DNA of 13,031 nucleotides from Candidatus Aenigmatarchaeota archaeon (lineage in GTDB: Archaea > Aenigmatarchaeota > Aenigmatarchaeia > QMZP01): positions 1 through 13,031 of the forward strand of contig QMZY01000013.1 in assembly GCA_003663415.1 (NCBI GenBank), given 5' to 3'. How positions within the stretch are numbered: the first letter of the stretch is position 1; every line of letters starts with the position of its first letter. Under the pieces are notes generated by a model that saw only the letters and a list, made by a program, of their open reading frames with translations, was not told the origin of the DNA and searched no databases. Made by a program: the position numbers and the translations under genes. Shown here piece by piece: positions 1 through 6,444 of this stretch.

Positions 1-2
1 TC

Positions 3-719
3 TCAGGTGTAGATTATCAAAAGGTTTTAAAAGAAGCCGAGAAGGAAGGGGACGTTTTGATTTGGGACGGTGGAAACAATGATTTGCCTTTTCTTAAACC
101 AGATTTACATATAGTTGTTGCAGACCCGCACAGACCGGGACACGAACTGAGATACTATCCCGGTTTTGTGAACCTTTTGTTAGCGGATATTGTTATTATT
201 AATAAAATAAACACAGCCTCTCCAAAACACATTCAGCTTGTTGAAAGAAATATCAAAAAATTCAACCCAGAAGCAAAAATCATCAAAACAGAATCTTTAA
301 TTTCTGTTTCAAATCCCGAGTTAATTAAAGGGAAAAAGGTTCTGGTTGTCGAGGACGGACCGACAATAACGCACGGAGGAATGCCTTACGGTGCTGGTTA
401 TATAGCAGCAAAACAATACAAGGCGAAGGAAATAACAGACCCAAGATCATGTGCAAAAGGCAGCATAAGGAAGGCGTATCAAAAATATCCACATATAGGG
501 AAGGTTCTCCCCGCCTTGGGTTATACAAAAACCCAAATAAAAGAACTTGAAAAAACCATTAATTCCTGCAAATGCGATGCCGTTATTGCAGGAACGCCGA
601 TTCTTCTTTCCAAGCATCTTAAAATAAACAAACCAGTTGTTAAGATAGCGTATGAAATCAGAGAAAAGGGAAGACTAAATGAAATTTTAAAACAGTTTTT
701 AAAACATAATTATGGATAA
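3..719 (+). CDS. Cyclic 2,3-diphosphoglycerate synthetase-family GTPase, C-terminal part (5' end outside window)
   Basis: The reading frame is open from base 3 to the TAA at 717-719 (238 codons), so the N-terminus with the P-loop lies before the window. The visible part carries the block order I know from the archaeal cPGS / COG2403 family: WDGGNND, DPHRPGHE, INKINTAS, VEDGPTITHGGMPYGAG, DPRSCAKGS, VLPALGY and AGTPI near the end. In Methanothermus the family member makes cyclic 2,3-diphosphoglycerate, a thermoprotectant, by ATP-dependent cyclisation of 2,3-bisphosphoglycerate. Many homologues in non-methanogens are annotated only as GTPases, so the substrate here is uncertain. Family members are about 440-460 aa, so roughly half is seen. 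A TTG at 57 could be read as a start, but the family motif runs in frame through it from upstream, so it is internal. The gene converges on trkA across a hairpin-rich spacer. Confidence 0.82.
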   Translation, partial: SGVDYQKVLKEAEKEGDVLIWDGGNNDLPFLKPDLHIVVADPHRPGHELRYYPGFVNLLLADIVIINKINTASPKHIQLVERNIKKFNPEAKIIKTESLISVSNPELIKGKKVLVVEDGPTITHGGMPYGAGYIAAKQYKAKEITDPRSCAKGSIRKAYQKYPHIGKVLPALGYTKTQIKELEKTINSCKCDAVIAGTPILLSKHLKINKPVVKIAYEIREKGRLNEILKQFLKHNYG

Positions 720-739
720 TTTATATATGAAACCTTTAC

Positions 740-966
740 CAAACCAGAAGTGGTCAGCTTCTCGAATCAAAGCTTTTCTTGAAAAGGGTTTATTTTGCTC
801 AGTACTAAAAGGGTATGATATGTTTTCTTTCCGTTAACGCTTTCTTTTCCAAACGAGCCTTTAGAAAAGGCTCGAGCCAAAGTGGAAGTGGTAACTCCTT
901 TCTGCTCAAGCTCTTTCTTGAAAAGAGCTTGGTTAACGCTTTCTTTTCCAAAAAGAAAGGGTTAAC
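740..966. repeat. Hairpin and direct-repeat cluster in a convergent intergenic region
   Basis: The 246 bp between the two converging genes holds no credible gene. It holds four inverted repeats: 773-786 (CTTTT-CTTG-AAAAG), 854-874 (9-bp perfect stem, AGA loop), 907-931 (10-bp perfect stem, CTTGA loop) and 932-966 (16-bp stem with one mismatch, GTTAAC at both ends). A 21-bp exact direct repeat that begins GTTAACGC lies at 833-853 and 932-952. A looser repeat of about 60 bp pairs 747-800 with 885-942: both start GAAGTGGT and both contain TTTCTTGAAAA, offset by 138-139 bp. Possible roles are a bidirectional terminator, a REP/MITE-like dispersed element, or a small structured RNA. The sequence does not decide between them. 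Confidence 0.7.
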
Positions 967-1606
967 TAAAACCAGCTGTCAATGTTTTTTACTTCTTCTA
1001 GAGGAGCACATATAATGAGTATATCGCCTTCCATGATCTTTGTCTCAGGTTCTGGTTTTATATATTCTCCGTTCCTGTAAACACCGGAGATTACAAACCT
1101 GTTTTTCAATGAACCGATTTTTTTATCAACAATCTTGGATTTTTTCTGCACAGCCCTTTCAAAAACAACAGCCTTGCCACCAGCAACATAATTTATCAAA
1201 TGTTTTTCAGGCTCGTCTATAACCTTTTTAAAAGCAAGAACAGCTGCTGTTGTTGTGTTAATGGCAGCGGTAATTCCAAGCTCCATAAAAAAGGTTCATT
1301 GGAAATATCATTTACCCGTGCAACAATTACAGGAACCTTAAATGATTTCGCAACCTCGCAGACCATAAGGTTTGTTTTGTCATCTGCTGTTAAAGCAAAA
1401 AAAGCACCACACTTTTCTATGTTCCCGTCCTTTAAAATTTTCCTGTCAGTTGCGTCTCCATATAAAACAAGCGCGTCAAGCCTTTCACCAAGAGCTTCAG
1501 CTATCTTTTCTTCCTTCTCTATAACCACAACCTCATTCTTTTCCTTCACAAGAATCTCAGCCAGCCTGCCGCCAACGCTTCCGCCGCCAACAATCATAAT
1601 TCTCAT
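966..1606 (-). CDS. trkA: TrkA-type K+ channel regulatory protein (TrkA_N + TrkA_C), interrupted by a frameshift
   Basis: One gene read in two frames. Frame one starts with ATG at 1606 and gives a Rossmann TrkA_N domain: the nucleotide-binding loop IVGGGSVGG (residues 5-13), the acidic E30 ending beta-2, GDATD, and VIVARVNDISNEPF. At 1286-1292 the frame breaks. The continuation lies in the -1 frame (966-1286, MELGITAAINTTTAAVL...) and gives the linker and a TrkA_C domain that ends GDILIICAP. Joined, the protein is about 214 aa, normal for a cytoplasmic gating subunit that binds NAD(H) or ATP and controls a Trk/Ktr K+ transporter. No transporter subunit is in the window. Without a shift, translation runs into an alternate-frame tail and stops at 1217, giving 129 aa with no TrkA_C. 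A GGTGC Shine-Dalgarno (1611-1615) and the AT-rich box TATTTAAATT near 1636-1646 support the start. It may be a pseudogene, a homopolymer assembly error, or recoded. Confidence 0.8.
1286..1292 (-). other. Slippery heptamer T-TTT-TTA at the trkA frame break
   Basis: On the coding strand the break reads CCT TTT TTA TGG. The run T TTT TTA fits the canonical -1 slippage pattern X-XXY-YYZ in the correct phase. A -1 slip gives Pro-Phe-Leu followed by Met-Glu-Leu-Gly-Ile, exactly the TrkA continuation. One extra T in the six-T run would restore the frame equally well. I see no strong downstream pseudoknot or stem. Confidence 0.6.
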
Positions 1607-1647
1607 TCAAGCACCTATGTTTTATTTGAAAAGCAAATTTAAATAAT

Positions 1648-2115
1648 TCACCACACACGGACTGTTAAAACCAATGGAGTGTTTTTGTCAGAAACAACAA
1701 CTCTTTTCACTTCAGCAGATGTCACGTTTTTTATAATTTTGCCGCAATCTAAAACATAACCAGAACCATTGTATATTTTTATTTCTGCTTTGTACGGCTT
1801 TATTCCAAGCTTTTCCAAAACACCGTCATACTCGCTGTTACAATAAGACTGCAAGTACTGAATTTTTGTTTCATTTAAAACAAGTCGTTTGTCTGCAAGA
1901 CCGATGTTCACAGGCAAAGTGCCTGTCCAAACACCCTTATTTTTCACCAACAAATCAGAAGCAGCAACCGCTTTGTTTTCCATAATGTTTCTGTTGAACA
2001 AAACACTCATACCATACACACCTGAATTCATGTAATTTATAACATAAAACACTATAGCAACAAGAAATATAACAGCAATCATGAACTCAAAAACGACCTG
2101 TCCCTTAAAATTCAT
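1648..2115 (-). CDS. Small secreted pilin-like protein with class III signal peptide
   Basis: The 155-aa protein begins MNFKGQVVFEF and then has a hydrophobic helix to about residue 29. This is the archaeal prepilin (class III) signal: a short basic leader, K4-G5 before the scissile bond, Q6 as +1 and Glu10 at the conserved +5 position. A prepilin peptidase of the FlaK/EppA type would cut after G5, and the helix would pack into a filament core or hold the protein in the membrane. The rest looks like a beta-rich extracellular domain with two cysteines (C92, C124) that could pair, and sequons at N81 and N130. I do not recognise the domain. It could be a minor pilin, an adhesin subunit or a pseudopilin. 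No assembly ATPase or peptidase gene is in the window. It is divergent from the lipoprotein genes and lies 41 bp upstream of trkA on the same strand. Confidence 0.75.
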   Translation of the reverse strand: MNFKGQVVFEFMIAVIFLVAIVFYVINYMNSGVYGMSVLFNRNIMENKAVAASDLLVKNKGVWTGTLPVNIGLADKRLVLNETKIQYLQSYCNSEYDGVLEKLGIKPYKAEIKIYNGSGYVLDCGKIIKNVTSAEVKRVVVSDKNTPLVLTVRVW

Positions 2116-2147
2116 AATTTATATTTGTTCGCTGTAATTATAAATTA
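2115..2147. promoter_or_regulatory. Palindromic divergent promoter, two TATA boxes, leaderless both ways
   Basis: Only 32 bp separate the start codons at 2115 (-) and 2148 (+). A perfect 9-bp inverted repeat, TAATTTATA (2115-2123) and TATAAATTA (2139-2147), supplies a TATA-like box for each direction. Each box is centred about 26 nt before the opposite ATG, the archaeal TBP-to-start distance, so both mRNAs would start at or next to the initiation codon. Confidence 0.7.
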
Positions 2148-3158
2148 ATGAAAAAATTGCTGTTGGCCCCGCTTGTAATAATGGTTTTGCTCGCTTCTGG
2201 TTGCGTTGTGCCCGGAACAGACATAGACATACCTTTTCTTCCAAACATTTTCGGACCAAAAACAATAGAATATCCGAACGATGTGATAGTTATAAAAAAC
2301 CTTAAAGCCATTCCTTCCAATGTCATCCCGGGACAGACCATAAGAGTTTCAGCATACATACAGAACATAGGAAACGACGCTGTTCCGCAGCAGGACGTGT
2401 TTAGCGGCAAAGAGATTGAAGTTCAGCTTTATGATTACTGCCAGGGAATGTTCACAATACAGAAAACCATTTGCAACGGCCAAGAAACACAAAACACCAA
2501 TTCAAAAAACACATGCACAATTAAAACACTTTATCCTTCACAGGTCGTTCCAGTTGAATGGGTTTTAAAAGCCAACAAAGGCACACCGTTAAAAACATCC
2601 TGCGACATTAAAATATACGCCAAATACCCATACCAAACAAAAAGCATAACAAGCGTTACTTTTATAAACTATGAAGAAATGCAGAGGCTGATGAATGAAG
2701 GAAAGTTTAAACAAATAACCTCTTACATAACAGAGGGGTTTGGCCCGGTAAAGCCATATTTGCTTGTAGAAGATAAGCAACCAATACCCGTTCAGAGAGA
2801 AAACGATAAAACAGTCTTTTCCCTCCAAATAAAAAACAAAGGCTCTGGTTTTGTTTCCTATTTAGATGACAGCGGCAAAAAAGATTTCCAAATACTAATC
2901 CTTCCCGATGACATAGACTTTACCCAACCGGGAGCAAACGGAAACAAGAACCTTGCTGAAAACCTGAAAAAGTGCAAAAATGATAAAGCAGAAGACGGCT
3001 TGCCAATAATAAACAAACAAACACCGAAAATAATATGTGATAATATACCCGTTCCTAAGGTCGTTCCGAAACAAACAACAATCCATATCACCACAAGCGT
3101 GAAATATGCCTATGAATTCAGAAAATCTGTAAAAGTTACTGTTGAGCCAAAGACATAA
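2148..3158 (+). CDS. Surface lipoprotein with CARDB-like repeats, paralogue 1 of 3
   Basis: The 336-aa protein starts with a lipoprotein signal: MKK, a hydrophobic core and the lipobox LASGC with Cys19 as the predicted lipid-modified residue. The mature part looks like two beta-sandwich modules. The first (about 45-175) has the CARDB/APHP-type run IRVSAYIQNIGNDAV and ends SVTFINYEEMQRLMNEGK. The second (about 198-334) has VFSLQIKNKGSGFVSYLD, a Cys pair (C276, C297), and the tail SVKYAYEFRKSVKVTVEP. Four more cysteines (98, 109, 123, 152) may form disulfides. The same module order recurs in the next two genes, so the three arose by duplication. This copy is the most diverged. The role is unknown; an externally anchored binding or structural protein is likely. 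The ATG at 2148 fits the leaderless promoter just before it. Confidence 0.75.
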   Translation: MKKLLLAPLVIMVLLASGCVVPGTDIDIPFLPNIFGPKTIEYPNDVIVIKNLKAIPSNVIPGQTIRVSAYIQNIGNDAVPQQDVFSGKEIEVQLYDYCQGMFTIQKTICNGQETQNTNSKNTCTIKTLYPSQVVPVEWVLKANKGTPLKTSCDIKIYAKYPYQTKSITSVTFINYEEMQRLMNEGKFKQITSYITEGFGPVKPYLLVEDKQPIPVQRENDKTVFSLQIKNKGSGFVSYLDDSGKKDFQILILPDDIDFTQPGANGNKNLAENLKKCKNDKAEDGLPIINKQTPKIICDNIPVPKVVPKQTTIHITTSVKYAYEFRKSVKVTVEPKT

Positions 3159-3160
3159 GA

Positions 3161-3201
3161 CTTATAAATTTGGCGGGACAAATATTAAGTAAACAGTGAT
3201 A
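3161..3201 (+). promoter_or_regulatory. TATA box and Shine-Dalgarno for lipoprotein 2
   Basis: CTTATAAATT at 3161-3170 lies 2 bp past the stop of lipoprotein 1. It would place the transcript start near 3191, giving a short leader that contains AGTGAT (3196-3201), a GGTGA-like ribosome site, just before the ATG at 3204. The second lipoprotein can therefore be transcribed independently. Confidence 0.5.
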
Positions 3202-3203
3202 TA

Positions 3204-4115
3204 ATGCTTAAATCACAAAAACTATTGGCAATGGTTTTCCCTGTTTTATTAGTTGTTACTGTTTCTGGTTGCACTGTTTCGCCTTGGGGCGGCTACACAA
3301 AAGCAACAGGTCAGGGGGTTACGATTCTGGAATGGAAACCGGATTTCTCTTACGTAGAATCATACGATACTGTCAGATTTTATTTGAAGGTTCAAAATCA
3401 AGGAGGCGAGGACGCTGAAAACGTTGAAGCCTATGTAACAAACATAAACACAAGAGACTGGGAAGGAAACACAGAAGAAAGAGTTGATTTTGATGATTTA
3501 AGAGCACCGAATCCATTTTACGGAACAGAAGGAGAAACAGGAGAACATTATTTTGAGCTCCAAGCCCCTGAACTATCAGAAGGACTAACTCAGACATACA
3601 AACCGGGCGTCAGAGTTTATTATGACTATAAAACCACAGCAGTAAAACCAATAACAATAGTTAATTACGATGAATTGAGAAGACTCATTCATCAGGGAAA
3701 AACGCTTGAAACAGGTCCAACCACCACCTCAGCCGGTCCGCTAAGAATAGACGTGATAACAGGCAAGTATATAAAAGTAGAAGAAGACCCGATAATTCCT
3801 ATAACAATTCATATTGAAAACACAGGCGGCGGCGTTGTTTATAACAGGGCAAGAGATAAAGACTATCTTATAAGATTAGACATAGACACGCCGAGAGGTT
3901 ACATGACATTGGGAAGATGCTCTGGCGGCGGATATGACAACGGCGAAGTCACTTTATGGGAAGGAAGGGAAACAGATGTTAACTGTGATTTGAGAATAAC
4001 AAACCCGCCAAAATCAACAGTTGAAGATACCATAACCATAACAGCTGAGTATGGATATTATATAGACGCAGTAACATCTGTTACAGTTAAAGGCAAACGC
4101 TTGGAGCACGTCTAA
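3204..4115 (+). CDS. Surface lipoprotein with CARDB-like repeats, paralogue 2 of 3
   Basis: The 303-aa protein has an N-terminal signal with lipobox TVSGC (Cys23). The first module (about 38-155) contains VRFYLKVQNQGGEDAENVEAYV, the block LRAPNPFYGTEG, and VRVYYDYKTTAVKPITIVNYDELRRLIHQGK. The second (about 178-297) begins GPLRIDV, contains TIHIENTGGGVVYN and a Cys pair (C239, C261), and ends LRITNPPK... AEYGYYIDAVTSVTVKG. The NxGxxxAxxV pattern is typical of CARDB/APHP beta-sandwich domains found in cell-surface proteins of archaea. It resembles paralogue 3 most closely (shared APNP block, VYY-YKT, ITNPPK/IINPPK). The role is unknown. Its position between two related lipoproteins suggests a family exposed on the outer face of the membrane, possibly with distinct ligands. 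Confidence 0.75.
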   Translation: MLKSQKLLAMVFPVLLVVTVSGCTVSPWGGYTKATGQGVTILEWKPDFSYVESYDTVRFYLKVQNQGGEDAENVEAYVTNINTRDWEGNTEERVDFDDLRAPNPFYGTEGETGEHYFELQAPELSEGLTQTYKPGVRVYYDYKTTAVKPITIVNYDELRRLIHQGKTLETGPTTTSAGPLRIDVITGKYIKVEEDPIIPITIHIENTGGGVVYNRARDKDYLIRLDIDTPRGYMTLGRCSGGGYDNGEVTLWEGRETDVNCDLRITNPPKSTVEDTITITAEYGYYIDAVTSVTVKGKRLEHV

Positions 4116-4130
4116 ATCTATTAAACCGAA

Positions 4131-4139
4131 TAAAATTTA
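4131..4139 (+). promoter_or_regulatory. TATA-like box for lipoprotein 3
   Basis: TAAAATTTA is centred about 29 nt before the ATG at 4164, with no Shine-Dalgarno in between. This suggests a leaderless or nearly leaderless mRNA and a separate promoter for the third paralogue. Confidence 0.45.
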
Positions 4140-4163
4140 AGTCTTCTTGCCAATTAATTTTCA

Positions 4164-5147
4164 ATGAAAAAAGTATATTTTTTGCTTTTTGTAATATTAA
4201 CTTCAGGCTGCATAACAATGCAAACCAGCCCGCAAACAAAAAACACAGGAGTTGTTATCGAAAGTTTTGTAACAGACATGCAGGAAGTCTATTCAGGAGA
4301 ACCTGTGAGCTTCAGGGTTAAAATAAAAAACACAGGCTCTGTTGATGCAAAAAATGTTTTTGCAGAGCTTTACGGTCTGGATGAAAGCTGGTGCGAATCC
4401 ACAAAAACCTGCGACCAAAGAACGCATGAATTGTTCCCAACAGAAAAAGAATGCAGATACGACACTGACGGTTTTGTTTTGAACGCGCCGAATCCGTTAA
4501 CAGGTTCGCAAGGAGATTCGCATGTATGCACGTGGAATTATGTTGCTCCTGAAATAGACCCAGATTTTTCTATCCGCTATACACCAAAAGTCGGCGTTTA
4601 CTACACATACAAAACCATAACAACAGCGTCAATAACACTTTTGCCGCAAAAAGAGCTGATAAGAATAAAAGATTCCGGCGCTTCTTTACCAAGCGAAACA
4701 GTGTCAAGCACAAATTCACCTATAAGAATAAACATCCAAACACACTCACCGATAAGATACTGGAAAGACACAGACACTATAGTAACACCGGTAAAAATAA
4801 CAATCACAAACACAGGAAACGGATTCCCTTGCTACGGTAAAACAGAAAACCCTCCGCACAGAAGCTGCAAAGCCACGAAATGCAAAAACTGCAAAAACAA
4901 GGTAAATCTTCGTATAATATCATTTGATAATGATATAACCATTGGCGGCGATTGCATAGAAATAACAAACAAACCAATATACCTTCCGTTTGGAAAAACA
5001 AACTCATTCGTTTGCTATATACAAATAATAAACCCGCCAAAATATACACCGGTTCAAAAAGAAATAAGAGCAGAAGCTGTTTATGAATATTATACTGAAA
5101 AACAAATATCGCTCACCCTGAAAGGCAGCAGAACAAAACTTTCCTAA
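4164..5147 (+). CDS. Surface lipoprotein with CARDB-like repeats, paralogue 3 of 3, Cys-rich
   Basis: The 327-aa protein has signal and lipobox LTSGC (Cys16). Module one (about 30-160) contains VSFRVKIKNTGSVDAKNVFAELY, the block LNAPNPLTGSQG and VGVYYTYKTITTASITLL. Module two (about 184-321) contains SPIRINI, KITITNTGNGF and IINPPKYTP... AVYEYYTEKQISLTLKG. It has more cysteines than its siblings: four in module one (C77, C83, C97, C122), a local cluster C223, C235, C240, C243 inserted after the NTGNG turn, and C264/C284. The cluster (spacing 11-4-2) could bind metal or form disulfides. Function is unknown. The stop codon overlaps the stop of the facing EndoQ-like gene by 4 bp. Confidence 0.75.
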   Translation: MKKVYFLLFVILTSGCITMQTSPQTKNTGVVIESFVTDMQEVYSGEPVSFRVKIKNTGSVDAKNVFAELYGLDESWCESTKTCDQRTHELFPTEKECRYDTDGFVLNAPNPLTGSQGDSHVCTWNYVAPEIDPDFSIRYTPKVGVYYTYKTITTASITLLPQKELIRIKDSGASLPSETVSSTNSPIRINIQTHSPIRYWKDTDTIVTPVKITITNTGNGFPCYGKTENPPHRSCKATKCKNCKNKVNLRIISFDNDITIGGDCIEITNKPIYLPFGKTNSFVCYIQIINPPKYTPVQKEIRAEAVYEYYTEKQISLTLKGSRTKLS

Positions 5148-6415
5148 AATTCCTTAAGGCTTTTCTGTTTATCCCTTTTTGTTTCAGTTTTCATTTCCCT
5201 TTCCTTTAATTTTCCCAAAAGAGGATACCCGTACACGCCGTCAAACCCGGGAACAATCCTTATTTTGTTTTCCCTGACCATAACTATCCCTTTTGCTATA
5301 TCCTCTCTGCACACAGAAGCAAGCTCTTCTTCGCCTGCTTCAAGCAAAACCTTTAATTCATTCCCAAATTTTTTAATCAGATCTGTATATATTTCCCAGA
5401 CTTTTTTTGAGAAAGGCTGTCCGCCAATAAAAGCGGAAACAATTTCTGACAGCGGGATAAGAGATTTAAATGGAATTGAGTTTTTCGGAACAAACCCTTC
5501 TTTCCTGTCTGCCAATTCCTCAACCCTGTGCAAAACCCCGATTGTAAGAGGTCTTCCGCAAACAGGGCATATATTATTTAGTTTTTCAGCTTCCTTTGGC
5601 GAGAGAACAACACCGCATTCCCTGTGGCCGTCAAAATGGTATTTCCCGTAACCCGGGTCAACCTCGATTGTATATAAAAATTTGTTTTTGTCCCTTTCCT
5701 TTATTGCCCTGAAAAGCCCATCATAACTTAAACTTTTGAGCTCAAACACGTTTGCTTCCCTTCCAATTCTCCATGGCCAGAACGAATGAGCGTCAGAATT
5801 TGAAACCAATGCATATTTATCCAGTTTGGACAGCCTCCAGTTCATTGCAGGGTCGCTGCTCAATCCTGTCTCAAGAGCAAAAATATGTTTTAGCTGGTCC
5901 TTAAAACACTGTTCAAGGGAATCAAACCCTGACTTTGAGCCAAAAACACCGAACCAAGGAGTCCAGACATGAGCAGGAACTATATGGTTCCTTTCATCAA
6001 CCCCTTTTATTATTTCAACCAGTTCCGGACAACTTATGCCGCATATCGGTCTCCCGTCTGCTTTTAAATTAACACCCCTTTTTTCAAGTTCGCTGTTTAT
6101 CTGTTCTGCGCACTCAAAAGAAGGAGCAAACACAACGTTGTGTATTTTTCTTATCTTACCGCCCTCCGAATAGATACTTGATATCTCACTTGAAAGAACA
6201 AAACTAAACCCGTCAGCTGTTTTTAAAATACCGCTCCCGTCTTCTTCAAGACTGTTTTTAAGTTCTTTGATCCATTCCGGATGCGTGAAATCACCTGTAC
6301 CAAGCAGGTTTATACCCTTTTTTCTTGAATATCTGACAAGGTTGTTTATGCTTAAATCCTTGCTTGTTGCCCTGCTGTATTTGCTATGTATGTGTAAATC
6401 GGCAAAAATTCTCAT
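5144..6415 (-). CDS. EndoQ-like PHP-domain endonuclease for deaminated DNA bases (COG1379/TIGR00375 family)
   Basis: The 423-aa protein matches the PHP phosphoesterase family with an internal zinc ribbon. In Thermococcales this family includes endonuclease Q, which nicks DNA 5' of uracil, hypoxanthine, xanthine and abasic sites. PHP metal ligands are visible in order: H8 and H10 in DLHIHS, D42 and H45 in GTGDFTHPEW, E77, H92 in IHNVVF, H149 in PAHVWTPWF, D208 and H210 in SNSDAHS. The zinc-binding part lies near 264-296 (HRECG, CPVCG, LHR), followed by a helical C-terminal domain ending GFDGVYGYPLL, and a short basic tail. Length agrees with known EndoQ proteins (about 420 aa). Some databases label the family as a UvrD helicase; I see no helicase motifs. 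A TATTTAAATA box centred 24-25 nt before the ATG suggests a leaderless transcript. Confidence 0.85.
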   Translation of the reverse strand: MRIFADLHIHSKYSRATSKDLSINNLVRYSRKKGINLLGTGDFTHPEWIKELKNSLEEDGSGILKTADGFSFVLSSEISSIYSEGGKIRKIHNVVFAPSFECAEQINSELEKRGVNLKADGRPICGISCPELVEIIKGVDERNHIVPAHVWTPWFGVFGSKSGFDSLEQCFKDQLKHIFALETGLSSDPAMNWRLSKLDKYALVSNSDAHSFWPWRIGREANVFELKSLSYDGLFRAIKERDKNKFLYTIEVDPGYGKYHFDGHRECGVVLSPKEAEKLNNICPVCGRPLTIGVLHRVEELADRKEGFVPKNSIPFKSLIPLSEIVSAFIGGQPFSKKVWEIYTDLIKKFGNELKVLLEAGEEELASVCREDIAKGIVMVRENKIRIVPGFDGVYGYPLLGKLKEREMKTETKRDKQKSLKEF

Positions 6416-6434
6416 AAACTTTTATTTAACTGAT

Positions 6435-6444
6435 TATTTAAATA
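6435..6444 (-). promoter_or_regulatory. TATA box of the EndoQ-like gene, overlapping the stop codon of the upstream gene
   Basis: TATTTAAATA is centred about 25 nt before the ATG at 6415 and includes the TAA stop (6438-6440) of the DUF1512 gene. The EndoQ-like gene can thus be expressed apart from its upstream neighbour. Confidence 0.55.

Noticed and set aside
57..719. cPGS-family protein starting at TTG 57
   Set aside because: The frame is open to base 3 and the family motif WDGGNND continues upstream without a break, so the true start is outside the window.
740..966. CRISPR array
   Set aside because: The repeats are self-complementary, few and irregularly spaced, with no uniform spacers and no cas genes.
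815..1015. A 66-aa plus-strand reading frame in the repeat block
   Set aside because: It is low-complexity sequence made by the hairpin repeats (Phe/Ser/Lys-rich), has no ribosome site or homologous look, and overlaps the end of trkA.
1240..1285. A structured RNA stimulator downstream of the trkA slippery site
   Set aside because: Only a 5-bp stem with a long loop and an unpairable short palindrome (AACAGC-A-GCTGTT) are visible, too weak to claim.
1200..1646. A 148-aa plus-strand reading frame across trkA
   Set aside because: It is a Ser/Phe-rich antisense of the TrkA_N domain; the minus strand carries the recognisable Rossmann motif.
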